Below, piece by piece: positions 1-6,720 of a stretch of 11,110 nucleotides of DNA. How positions within the stretch are numbered: the first letter of the stretch is position 1; every line of letters begins with the position of its first letter. The DNA lies in contig CAMQOJ010000092.1 of the NCBI GenBank assembly GCA_947003375.1, positions 1-11,110 of the forward strand, written 5' to 3'. Made by a program: the position numbers and the translations under genes. The notes under the pieces are model-generated. The model searched no databases and was not told the DNA's origin. It worked only from the letters and a program-made list of their open reading frames with translations. This DNA is from an uncultured Lachnospiraceae bacterium (GTDB lineage Bacteria; Bacillota; Clostridia; Lachnospirales; Lachnospiraceae).

Positions 1-49
1 ACGAGATCCTCATCTGTCTCGTGGGCTCGGAGATGTGTATAAGAGACAG
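1..49. other. Illumina Nextera (Tn5) adapter left on contig end
   Basis: Bases 31-49 are exactly the Tn5 mosaic end used in Nextera libraries (AGATGTGTATAAGAGACAG). Bases 16-30 are the Nextera read-2 linker GTCTCGTGGGCTCGG. Bases 1-7 (ACGAGAT) match the end of the P7 primer, and bases 8-15 (CCTCATCT) sit where the eight-base i7 index belongs. The order P7-index-linker-mosaic end is complete. This is library construct, not genome, and genomic sequence begins at about base 50. Confidence 0.97.
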
Positions 50-303
50 GTTATCTCTCCATTACGCCTACGATAGAATTTCAGGTCGCTCATTATAGAA
101 AAAGAGATTTTGTTCCTCTGGTATTGGAGGGATGCAGTGATAGGGAAGCGGCTTTTCGCAACTGGATGGACAGAGATGCCCTGTTTGCTAGGGAAGTGCA
201 GAGGCAGTGCCGGGATAAGGATTACTATTCTGTCATAAATGATGGAACGATGGAACTGGAGAAAATGGTCAAATTGGTTGTGTTACACTTTGGATTGAAA
301 TAA
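50..303 (+). CDS. C-terminal part of a P-loop kinase-like protein (partial)
   Basis: An open frame enters from the adapter junction and ends at TAA 301-303, giving about 84 residues with no start in view. The readable part includes the segments VPLVLEGCSDREAAFRNW, MDRDALFAREVQRQC, VINDG and a C-terminal LVVLHFGLK. The pattern W-x-x-RD-x-x-FA-x-x-V followed by a short strand with an Asp-Gly turn resembles the lid and C-terminal region of small P-loop nucleotide or zeta-toxin-like kinases. The Walker A half is missing, so substrate and family stay open. Base use is more AT-rich than the genes from 501 on. The next gene's ribosome site begins five bases after the stop, so the two could share a transcript. 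The call is a family-level guess from fold-like patterns. Confidence 0.55.
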
Positions 304-322
304 TCTTAAGGAGGAAAAAATA

Positions 323-499
323 ATGCGCCATGCATACATTCGCGGAATCATAGGCCTGATCTGGCTGGCAGCAGCTATCGCCTGCGGCATATCAGGAATC
401 TTCCCCATGATGGGGCTGTACGTCATCTTAGCAATCGCCTTCCTGTATTCCGCATACACCATATGGAGAAAAGAAAAAGACGGCAAAGGGGGCATATGA
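323..499 (+). CDS. Small two-helix membrane protein heading the ABC operon
   Basis: This 58-residue ORF starts at ATG 323, has a strong AAGGAGG site at 308-314, and stops at TGA 497-499, one base before the ATPase ATG. It is almost entirely two hydrophobic segments, about residues 5-23 (YIRGIIGLIWLAAAIA and onward) and 30-48 (MGLYVILAIAFLYSAYTIW), with a charged Lys/Arg/Glu tail RKEKDGKGG that should face the cytoplasm. The one-base spacing to the ATPase implies translational coupling. It may be an accessory subunit or small partner of the transporter, but I do not recognise a named family. Strong ribosome site, clean membrane topology and operon position make it a real gene despite its size. 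Confidence 0.8.
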   Translation: MRHAYIRGIIGLIWLAAAIACGISGIFPMMGLYVILAIAFLYSAYTIWRKEKDGKGGI

Positions 500-500
500 C

Positions 501-1208
501 ATGGACAGGGCGCTTCTGGATATCAAGAATCTGAGCGCATGGTACAGCGACCGGAAAAAGGTGCTTTCGGACTTTAGCTTTGCCCTGGCGGAACAGGAGG
601 TGGCAGGGCTGATAGGACTGAACGGAGCCGGAAAGACCACGTTCCTGAAGGTGCTCTCCGGCCTGCTCCCCACCTTCCGCGCGGACGGCCTCCGCTTTTG
701 CGGCTCCCCCGTGGATTTCCGGAAACAGGATTTTAAGCGCTGCCGCTATACCGTATTTGCCGAGGACAGCTCCTTCTCCTATTTTACCTTCCGGGAATAC
801 CTGAGCTATGTATGCGGGGCCTATGGCCGGGAGGTGCCGGATGCGGCGGAGCTGGTGCGGGGCTTTCGCTTCGAAGAATATGAGGATGTTCTGCTGAAGG
901 AGCTGTCCACCGGCAAACGGAAAAAGGCCGATCTGATTGCGGCCTTTGCCCTGCAGCCCCGGCTGCTCCTGCTGGACGAGCCGGTCAACGGCCTAGACTT
1001 CCAGAGCACGGAATACCTGTACCGGCAGATTTCCGAGTATAAGGAGCACGGGACGCTTCTGTTCTCCTCCCATATCCTGGAGAGCATCACGCTGACCTCT
1101 GACCGGGTATTCGTCCTGGAGGAGGGGCGGATCCGGCAGACATTCGAGCGCGGGCAGATAAACGCCGCGCACATCCGGGAGGCGCTGCACGATGAAGATG
1201 ACAGGTAA
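501..1208 (+). CDS. ABC transporter ATP-binding protein, E-loop (lantibiotic-immunity/BcrA-like) type
   Basis: This 235-residue stand-alone nucleotide-binding subunit should power export by the permease encoded next. Walker A is GLNGAGKT (39-46), the signature is LSTGKRKK (135-142, a variant of LSGGQ), Walker B is LLLLDEP (155-161), the D-loop is NGLD (163-166) and the H-loop His is 191 in SSHIL. At the Q-loop position there is Glu88 (VFAEDSS) instead of Gln. An E-loop is known from lantibiotic self-immunity ATPases (NukF/LanF group) and fits the BcrA-like family, whose members expel bacteriocins or bacitracin-like peptides. A purine-rich AAAGGGGG site at 485-492 precedes the ATG. The gene ends inside the permease gene (17-base overlap). 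The substrate is inferred only from the subfamily; no bacteriocin gene is visible. Confidence 0.92.
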   Translation: MDRALLDIKNLSAWYSDRKKVLSDFSFALAEQEVAGLIGLNGAGKTTFLKVLSGLLPTFRADGLRFCGSPVDFRKQDFKRCRYTVFAEDSSFSYFTFREYLSYVCGAYGREVPDAAELVRGFRFEEYEDVLLKELSTGKRKKADLIAAFALQPRLLLLDEPVNGLDFQSTEYLYRQISEYKEHGTLLFSSHILESITLTSDRVFVLEEGRIRQTFERGQINAAHIREALHDEDDR

Positions 1209-2412
1209 GGCCTTTGCCAAAAAGCTGTTCGGGGCAAAATATGAGCGGCTGCCCCGGACGCTCTTCGTGGATCTGATCGTGTTCTGGGGACTGTACATTG
1301 CCGGGTTTCAGGTGCGGATCGCGCCCTCTGTCCGGATATTCCTGGTAAGCGCCTTTACCGCGGGCGTGATGTGGCAGGCCCTTTCCGCCAGGGACAATGC
1401 CGTGGAGATAGAGCATATGCTGATGCTTCCCCTGGGGCGCGGGGAATTCGTCTTTTCCTATGTCGCCGCGCTGGGGGCCTATGCGGCGGTGACGAAGACA
1501 GGGCTGCTGCTGGCGGTCCTGCTGGCCGTTTCCTCTTGGCGTCCCATGGAGCTGCTGGGGATTGCGGTCTGCATGATCCACGCCGTCCTGCTGGCGGCCG
1601 CTGTCTATTCTTTGCGAAAATACTGGTATGCCGGTGTCCTTTGGGCCAGTGCCGTGGCAGCGGCCATTCTTCTTTTTGGAAGCAGACTCTGGATGATTCC
1701 TTTGCTGGCTGCGGATGGCCTGCTTGCCGTCCTGCTGCTGGGGAGGGCGGAGGGATACGACTTCTGCCAGTGGGAGGGCGGGAAAGGCCATGCGGTCAGG
1801 CGGCACAGAAACGCGTCCCTGTGGCGGTACTTTTTCCGCTACATGGGGCGCCACAGAAACTACCTGGCCAATACCGCCGTGATGTGGTGCGTGGCCGTGG
1901 TGCTGCCATACTTCCTGGGGGAGATGGCCGGGCTGGACGCCATACCCGTCGGCTTTGCGATTCTGTGCCTGAATACGCCGGTCTGCATCTTGCTGTCCTG
2001 TGACCGCGACCTGGAACAGGCGGTCCGGTTCCTGCCCGGACAGAGAAGGGCGTTCTGCATCCCGTACTGCCTGTTCCTCTTCGGGTGCAACATGGCTGCT
2101 AACGGCATATACCTGTGCAGCTGGCAGATACAGAAGGGGAGCGTCGCCGCCCCCATGGTGGCCGGGGCCCTTTTCTTTGCCTTGCAGAGCGCGATTCTGT
2201 CCGTGCTGCTGGAATGGCTCTGCCCCATCCGGGACTGGAAGATTGAAAGCGACCTGTGGCACCATCCCCGGAAATATGTGGTTCCGGCAGGGATGCTGCT
2301 CCTTGCGGGAGGCATCGGGGCCTGGCCCATGCTGCTGACCGTCCTGTGGGGGCTGCTGGCCGGGGAGGCTGCGGCCCTGCTTTGGATATGCCTGAGGCAT
2401 CCGGAGGGGTAA
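1192..2412 (+). CDS. ABC transporter permease, polytopic, partner of the 501-1208 ATPase
   Basis: This 406-residue protein is dominated by hydrophobic helices. I count roughly ten to twelve segments, for example residues 23-39, 48-64, 90-112, 120-140, 145-183 (two), 224-242 and a run of helices from about 355 to the C-terminus. There is a basic cytoplasmic stretch near residues 195-222 (RRHRNASLWRYFFRYMGRHR). No periplasmic-loop FtsX architecture is seen, so it differs from the broken permease at 3860. It starts 17 bases inside the ATPase gene and is followed after six bases by the response regulator, so all four genes look co-transcribed. It probably forms the membrane channel of a peptide or antibiotic export/immunity system. 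The pairing is firm from context; the substrate is unknown. Confidence 0.85.
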   Translation: MKMTGKAFAKKLFGAKYERLPRTLFVDLIVFWGLYIAGFQVRIAPSVRIFLVSAFTAGVMWQALSARDNAVEIEHMLMLPLGRGEFVFSYVAALGAYAAVTKTGLLLAVLLAVSSWRPMELLGIAVCMIHAVLLAAAVYSLRKYWYAGVLWASAVAAAILLFGSRLWMIPLLAADGLLAVLLLGRAEGYDFCQWEGGKGHAVRRHRNASLWRYFFRYMGRHRNYLANTAVMWCVAVVLPYFLGEMAGLDAIPVGFAILCLNTPVCILLSCDRDLEQAVRFLPGQRRAFCIPYCLFLFGCNMAANGIYLCSWQIQKGSVAAPMVAGALFFALQSAILSVLLEWLCPIRDWKIESDLWHHPRKYVVPAGMLLLAGGIGAWPMLLTVLWGLLAGEAAALLWICLRHPEG

Positions 2413-2418
2413 AACGAT

Positions 2419-3126
2419 ATGAAGGATAAGAAGATACTGTATGTGGAAGATGACCTGAGCCTGATCGAGGGATTGGAGTTCACCCTGGAGAAGAACGGCT
2501 TTACCGTGGACACTGCCCGTACCGTGAAGGAGGCGTACCGCTATTTCCCCGCAGACCGATACGGGCTGTTGCTGCTGGACGTCACCCTGCCGGACGGGAC
2601 CGGCTTTGACATCTGCAGGGAAGCGCGGAAGGATTCCTCCGTCCCGATTATCTTCCTCACTGCTTCGGATGAGGAAATCAGCATCGTGAAGGGGCTGGAC
2701 ATGGGCGGGGATGACTACATCACGAAGCCCTTCCGGCTGGGGGAAGTCCTTTCGAGGATCAACGCGCTGCTGCGCCGCTCCGGGCAGTTCCAAAAGAGGG
2801 ACGCCATCCTGGAATCCAATGGAATCCGGATCGATCCGTCGCGGCGCCTGGTCTGGAAGGGGGAGACGGAACTGGCCTTGACCTTGGTGGAATACAAGCT
2901 GCTATGCCTGTTCCTGGAAAATCCGGACCGCGTCCTGTCCAGGGAGCTGATCTTAGACCGCCTCTGGGACGGAAACGGCAACTATGTGGACGACAATACC
3001 CTTTCGGTGTACATCCGCAGGCTGCGGAGGAAAATCGAAGACGATCCCGGCTCTCCTACGATGCTGCTGACGGAGATTGGGGGCGGCTATCAATGGAAGC
3101 GTGCAAATAACTTCGTAGAAGAGTAG
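2419..3126 (+). CDS. OmpR/PhoB-family response regulator
   Basis: This 235-residue two-domain transcription factor has a receiver domain at residues 5-120. The acidic pocket is E10/D11/D12, the phospho-acceptor is Asp54 in LLLLDVTLPDGTG, the switch residue is Thr81 in FLTAS, and the conserved Lys103 is in TKPF. The C-terminal winged-helix domain (about 130-231) contains VEYKLLCLFLENP, the VLSRELILDRLW helix and DDNTLSVYIRRLRRKIED, which is the OmpR recognition helix region. All catalytic positions are present, so the protein should be phosphorylatable. It is normally phosphorylated by the kinase encoded next, but that gene is truncated here. It may then rely on cross-talk or acetyl phosphate, or be on its way to loss. 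Likely targets are the adjacent transporter genes, as in Bce/Lan-type detoxification modules. Confidence 0.95.
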   Translation: MKDKKILYVEDDLSLIEGLEFTLEKNGFTVDTARTVKEAYRYFPADRYGLLLLDVTLPDGTGFDICREARKDSSVPIIFLTASDEEISIVKGLDMGGDDYITKPFRLGEVLSRINALLRRSGQFQKRDAILESNGIRIDPSRRLVWKGETELALTLVEYKLLCLFLENPDRVLSRELILDRLWDGNGNYVDDNTLSVYIRRLRRKIEDDPGSPTMLLTEIGGGYQWKRANNFVEE

Positions 3127-3148
3127 GAAGTAGGGGAGGATGCAGGGG

Positions 3149-3784
3149 ATGGGAAAGGCTTCGGCTGTGCTTGTTTTGTGGATGACAGGGGACTTCCGGA
3201 AGACGATGGTGGAGCATGATTACGGGGCGGCGGGTTATCTGCTGGGCCATCCGGAGGAGGCTGTGGCAGCCGCTTTTACGAAAGACAAGACTGTCTTTGA
3301 ACTGGAGGCGGGGCGGCAGGCCCTGCATGGGGCAGGCTACAGTGAAGACACGGCCCCGGGCCTGATTCCGGCTGTGGCCGCTTACAGGAGGCATACCATC
3401 ATCTTGCTTGGTGGTATGCTTTTTGGCATTTTTTCCGCGGTTTTTGTGGCGGTGGGCCTTTACATCAGAAGCCAGAGGGCCATGGTCGCAAAGGCGGACG
3501 CCGTGATTGCCAGCTTCCTGGAAGGGGACACGGACCGGCGGATCCACAGCCAGGAGGCGGGAGCCTGGTACGGCCTGTTCCACAGGATCAATGAGCTGGC
3601 CACAATCCTCTCGGCCCAGGCAGAGCATGAGAGACAGACGCGGCTGTTTCTACAGGACATGATCTCGGATGTGTCCCATCAGCTGAAGACGCCGCTGGCA
3701 GCCCTTCGGATGTACCACGAAATCATTCTTGAAATCCATGTCGGCCAAGTACAGCCAGACCATCCTGATGATTACCCACAATGA
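3149..3784 (+). pseudogene. Truncated sensor histidine kinase (N-terminal part only)
   Basis: I place the start at ATG 3149, nine bases after GGGGAGG (3133-3139); ATG 3140 directly abuts that site. Numbering from 3140, residues 15-84 form an extracytoplasmic-looking region, 85-109 a membrane helix, 110-165 a HAMP-like linker, and SDVSHQLKTPLAALR (176-190) the H-box with phospho-acceptor His180. Homology stops at IILE (about residue 197, base 3730). The last 17 residues come from a neighbouring ATPase read out of frame. The rest of the dimerisation helix and the whole ATP-binding domain (N, G1, F, G2 boxes) are missing, so no kinase activity is possible. The N-terminus is also short, since VLVLWM is too small for a full first membrane helix. 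Intact relatives are roughly 430-470 residues. Confidence 0.9.
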
Positions 3785-3863
3785 GAGCCACGCGGACGCC
3801 ACGGACAGGGTGCTGCGCATGACCGACGGCAGATTGAAGGGTTTGGGGGTGACAGCGAGATGA
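3727..3863 (+). pseudogene. C-terminal remnant of a MacB/LolD-type ABC ATPase
   Basis: In the frame ending at TGA 3861-3863 the sequence reads as the end of an ABC nucleotide-binding subunit: LKSMSAKYSQTILMITHN, then a helix-forming stretch and RVLRMTDGRL. ITHN carries the H-loop His, and VLRMTDGRL matches the usual strand-turn (R-I-x-D-G-x-I) that follows it in MacB, LolD and FtsE relatives. Walker A, the signature and Walker B are absent. The fragment is joined directly to the kinase fragment in a different frame and has no start codon of its own with a ribosome site. Its stop overlaps the ATG of the permease remnant (ATGA at 3860-3863), which preserves the usual ATPase-permease coupling of the lost operon. 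Confidence 0.85.
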
Positions 3864-4839
3864 AGAGCTATCTGGGCAGGATTGTCCGTTTCCTCTGGGG
3901 CGGAGAGCGGTACGGCCGCGCTGGTCTCCTATGAGGAGAAGCAGTTCGGATGGGCCAGAGAGGAGCTGAACCGGGGGGACCTGGATGCCGTCTGTGGGGG
4001 AACCACGGATATCCTGGTGTCCTACCGGGACGGGATGCTCTGGCAGTTGGGGGATGTGGTGACGCTCCATGCGCCTCTGGGGGAGAAGCAGGTGAGGATC
4101 GCGGGGATTCTGTCTTCCGCCAATGCGTCATGCCCGGCGGGAAGCTTGGGCTATATCATATGCTCCGAGGAGCTGTTCACGGAAAGCGTAGGCGCTGTGG
4201 GCTATGCCGCCATTGACGTACAGCTTGGAGGAGGGAGGCTTTTGGAAGACGGGAAAATCGCAGACAGCGGAAAGCCTTCGGAAGGCGGGAAAGCCATGGA
4301 CAGCGATAAACTTGCAGACGGCGGGAAGCTTACGGACAGCGGCAGAACGGTTTCGGCCATACGCAGCCTTCTTCCGGCGGACTGCACCCTGGCGGAAAAG
4401 GCTGTCCAACGAGGAGGCCCAGAGTTCCTACTATACGGGCGCGGTATTCATATATGGTTTCCTGATTGTCATCGCGCTGATAACCGTATTCAATATCTTC
4501 AACAGCATGAACGCCAGCGTGGCTGCAAGGACAAGGCAGTACGGCGTGATGCGCTCCATCGGCATGGGCACCGGGCAGCTCTATCGCATGATCGCCGCCG
4601 AAGCGGCTGCCTACGCGGTGCTGGGGTGCATAGCCGGGTGCGTTCTGGGACTGCCCTTAAACAAGATGATGTTCCGGTTCCTGATCGCCGACAAATGGGG
4701 GATTAGCTGGCGGCTTCCGGCCCCGTCGCTGGCGCTGATCGTCATCCTCTGCTTCAGTTCCGCGGCGCTGGCTATCCGGCGGCCGATCAGGAAGATTGGG
4801 AGGCTGTCCATTGTGGATACGATAAAGCAGCAGCAATAG
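3860..4839 (+). pseudogene. Broken FtsX/MacB-type ABC permease
   Basis: Three frames carry pieces of one protein. From ATG 3860 the frame reads MKSYLGRIVRFLW and stops by 3934. From about 3882-3900 a second frame carries the extracytoplasmic domain (LVSYEEKQFGWAREEL to GYIICSEELF and GYAAIDVQL) and an 18-bp repeat tract. At about 4396-4402 the coding frame shifts again into LSNEEAQSSYYTG, followed by the last three membrane helices. The C-terminal FtsX domain there includes ARTRQYGVMRSIGMG, the typical coupling-helix motif, and ends DTIKQQQ. The first membrane helix and the start of the outer domain are missing. Total coding remnant is about 325 codons, short for the family. With the ATPase fragment it would have formed a MacB-like efflux pair controlled by the kinase and regulator upstream. 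Confidence 0.9.
4251..4340 (+). repeat. 18-bp in-frame tandem repeat (five units)
   Basis: Five degenerate 18-base units lie back to back at 4251, 4269, 4287, 4305 and 4323. They encode GKIADS, GKPSEG, GKAMDS, DKLADG and GKLTDS, and a decayed sixth unit GRTVSA follows. They sit in the extracytoplasmic part of the broken permease, between the AAIDVQL strand and the AIRSLLPADCTLAEK segment. Unit length is a multiple of three, so copy-number change would not alter the frame. Confidence 0.85.
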
Positions 4840-4870
4840 CGGACGCGGTACACCTTTCCTGACCTTAGCA

Positions 4871-4876
4871 TATAAT
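4871..4876 (+). promoter_or_regulatory. Candidate -10 box for the DUF4474 gene
   Basis: A perfect TATAAT lies in the 71-base gap between the broken permease and the DUF4474 ATG, placing a start site near 4882. The region 17 bases upstream (GTACAC at 4848-4853) is a poor -35 match, so the promoter may need an activator or the box may be chance. No rho-independent terminator with a T run is seen in this gap. Confidence 0.4.
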
Positions 4877-4910
4877 AGAGCAAAACCACATAGGATTATA
4901 GGTTACCATT

Positions 4911-5864
4911 ATGTATGCTGCTCTGTTCATCTTACTTTTGCTTGCTCTCCTGAGCATGCTGTTCTGCCGCTTCCGCAGGAGGAAGATCATCTGCAGGATC
5001 CGGGACATGGAGAAATGTGAAAAATGCTCCCTGCTGGAGGAGCTGGCGGAACCCTTCGGCTATGCGTACCACTGCTGCTGCGGATTCTTCTCCTCCACCC
5101 TGGACGCCTGGCAGAAGAGCGCCGGTTATACCTGGATTTACGACTTCATGGCCCCCCGTTTCCAGATGGTCTTCGACTCCCTTCCGGTGTACTTCAACTA
5201 CAGGGGCCGGACATGGCTGATTGAATTCTGGAAGGGTCAGTACGGCATCAATGCCGGCGCTGAAATCGGCATTTACCACGCAGACAGGCTGTTGTCCGAG
5301 ACGGAATACCGGACAGCGCATTTCCAGGCGGCCGGCGAGGCCGAAATGCTGAACTGTACCATGCAGCTGTCCCTGGAGAACGGCGCCTGCGTGAAGATTT
5401 CCGAAAGGCACTGGTGGCTCACGGCCTTCCTGCCGGGCGTGTTCGCCTGCCCCTCCAGCCTGTGCCTGAAGGCAACGGTCTGCTTCGGCAGCAGAGAGAT
5501 GCTGGAAGCCTTCTACCGGGGCCTGTGCCGGGCGGGATTTGCCGCCGAGTGCATCACGGTGCAGAACCTCTGTCTGTCCTTTATCTTCCATCGGCCGATA
5601 CAGGAGCATTACGGCTTCCTGACCCGGCTGCGCCGCAGGCTGTCCCAGTGTCTGAACAGGATGAACTGCCGCCTCTTCCTCTGGGTCACCAGGCCCTTTA
5701 CATGCACGGAGGACCGCATCCTGTTCCTGTACTACTATATCCCGTTCTGCTTCCGGAGGCTGATGCGGCTGCGCCGTTTCCACAGGCGATGCCACAGGAA
5801 GCACGGATGCCGCCGCCCCAAATGCCGCCGCAGGTGCAGGCCCCGTGGCAGGAAAAAGCCATGA
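4911..5864 (+). CDS. DUF4474-domain membrane-anchored protein
   Basis: This 317-residue protein has an N-terminal membrane anchor (residues 2-19, ALFILLLLALLSMLF) followed by basic RFRRRK, so the body is probably cytoplasmic. Residues about 47-230 match my memory of DUF4474: FGYAYH, then DAWQKSAGYTWIYDF, a strand VYFNYRGRTWLIEFWKGQYG (93-112) and GAEIGIYHADRLL. The function of this family is unknown. The last 37 residues (281-317) are extreme, with 16 Arg, 4 Lys, 4 Cys and 3 His. That tail could be a nucleic-acid or metal-binding patch, or a misread of a Pro/Gln-rich tail in the downstream gene's frame. The start has only a weak AGG site. Its stop overlaps the next ATG as ATGA, indicating coupled translation. 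Confidence 0.82.
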   Translation: MYAALFILLLLALLSMLFCRFRRRKIICRIRDMEKCEKCSLLEELAEPFGYAYHCCCGFFSSTLDAWQKSAGYTWIYDFMAPRFQMVFDSLPVYFNYRGRTWLIEFWKGQYGINAGAEIGIYHADRLLSETEYRTAHFQAAGEAEMLNCTMQLSLENGACVKISERHWWLTAFLPGVFACPSSLCLKATVCFGSREMLEAFYRGLCRAGFAAECITVQNLCLSFIFHRPIQEHYGFLTRLRRRLSQCLNRMNCRLFLWVTRPFTCTEDRILFLYYYIPFCFRRLMRLRRFHRRCHRKHGCRRPKCRRRCRPRGRKKP

Positions 5865-6706
5865 GCGCCAAAGGACGTCTGGACCGCGCCTTCTCCCAGG
5901 CGCTGGTCCTGCCCTTCCACCGATGCTCCCGGTATGTGCTCATCAGCGACTGCCACAGGGGCGTGGGCACCTCCTCGGACAATTTCCTGAAGAACCAGCA
6001 CCTGTACTATGCGGCGATGGAACATTATTATAGGAACGGTTTTACGTATATCGAGCTGGGGGACGGGGAGGAGCTGTGGGAGAACCGGAAGCTGCGCAAC
6101 ATTACGGAGATCCACGAGGACATCTACTGCATGTTCGCCCGGTTCGAGGAGAAGGGGCGGCTGCACCTCCTCTACGGCAACCACAACATCGTCCGCAGAA
6201 AGAATCCGGCCTTCCTGGAGGCCGTCATCCTCTACGCCGAGTCCGCGCCGGAGAAGTCCCTGTACCTGACCCACGGGCACCAGGCCAGCTTCCTGAACTC
6301 CACCCTCTGGCCTCTGGCCCGGTTCCTGGTGCGCTATTTCTGGAACCCCCTGGAGAACCTGGGGTTCTTAGATCCCACCAGCGCCGCCAAGAATTACGAG
6401 GTGAAGGAAAGGTGCGAGGAGAGCCTGCGCAGCTGGGCTGAAACCCGCCGGCACATTTTAATCACAGGGCATACCCACCGCCCGGTGCTGCCCGAAGAGC
6501 CCTCTTTCTATTATAATACAGGCAGCTGCGTCCATCCCCGCTGTATCACCTGCATCGAAATCCAGCGGGGGGAGATGACTTTGGTGAAATGGATCGTGGA
6601 GGCCCGGGCGGACAGCGTGCTGTATGTGGCCAGGGAAGTGATCTCCGGCCCCGTGGAGATACTGGGGACAGGTTCCTGTTGTGTTTTGACGGGGGATCCT
6701 ATATAA
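5861..6706 (+). CDS. Calcineurin-like metallophosphoesterase
   Basis: This 281-residue protein has the ordered metal-binding motifs of the calcineurin-like phosphoesterase fold: ISDCHRG (Asp30, His32), LGDGEE (Asp68), YGNHN (Asn107, His108), LTHGHQ (His138, His140) and ITGHTHRP (His204, His206). These should bind two metal ions and hydrolyse a phosphoester. The GNH motif is followed by Asn109 where GNHD is usual. No signal peptide or membrane helix is seen, so it is likely cytoplasmic. It begins in an ATGA overlap with the DUF4474 gene, which suggests linked function, possibly on a lipid- or glycan-phosphate precursor, though that is a guess. The same frame is open upstream to 5414 inside the DUF4474 gene; I chose ATG 5861 because the fold begins soon after it. 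Confidence 0.9.
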   Translation: MSAKGRLDRAFSQALVLPFHRCSRYVLISDCHRGVGTSSDNFLKNQHLYYAAMEHYYRNGFTYIELGDGEELWENRKLRNITEIHEDIYCMFARFEEKGRLHLLYGNHNIVRRKNPAFLEAVILYAESAPEKSLYLTHGHQASFLNSTLWPLARFLVRYFWNPLENLGFLDPTSAAKNYEVKERCEESLRSWAETRRHILITGHTHRPVLPEEPSFYYNTGSCVHPRCITCIEIQRGEMTLVKWIVEARADSVLYVAREVISGPVEILGTGSCCVLTGDPI

Positions 6707-6707
6707 T
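6679..6707 (+). promoter_or_regulatory. Candidate promoter for the SGNH hydrolase gene
   Basis: TATAAT at 6702-6707 has TTGTGT 17 bases upstream (6679-6684, only TTG matching consensus). It overlaps the stop of the phosphoesterase gene. The start site would be near 6714, just before the left arm of the 11-bp inverted repeat at 6721. A nearer TTGACG at 6686-6691 is a better -35 hexamer but is only 10 bases from this -10. Confidence 0.35.
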
Positions 6708-6720
6708 AGGATTTATACTG

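Noticed and set aside
1..49. Tn5 mosaic end as evidence of a natural transposon
   Set aside because: It is joined to the Nextera linker and index in library order, and no transposase gene or second end is present.
1087..2793. Long 568-residue open frame on the minus strand
   Set aside because: It runs opposite two well-supported genes and through their junction, is rich in Pro, Gln and His, and shows no recognisable motif. GC-rich coding DNA often leaves long antisense frames open.
3140..3148. ATG 3140 as the kinase start
   Set aside because: The GGGGAGG site ends at the base before it, leaving no spacing; ATG 3149 is properly spaced.
4251..4340. CRISPR array
   Set aside because: Units are 18 bases with no spacers, keep the reading frame and sit inside a protein-coding remnant.
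4932..5804. 290-residue minus-strand frame opposite DUF4474
   Set aside because: It has no domain motif and a composition typical of antisense to GC-rich coding sequence; the plus strand carries the clear domain.
5414..5860. Upstream extension of the phosphoesterase frame as one 430-residue protein
   Set aside because: Residues before ATG 5861 mostly overlap the DUF4474 domain in another frame and look unlike a protein until the last ~30 codons. Only that short Pro/Gln stretch is kept as a finding.
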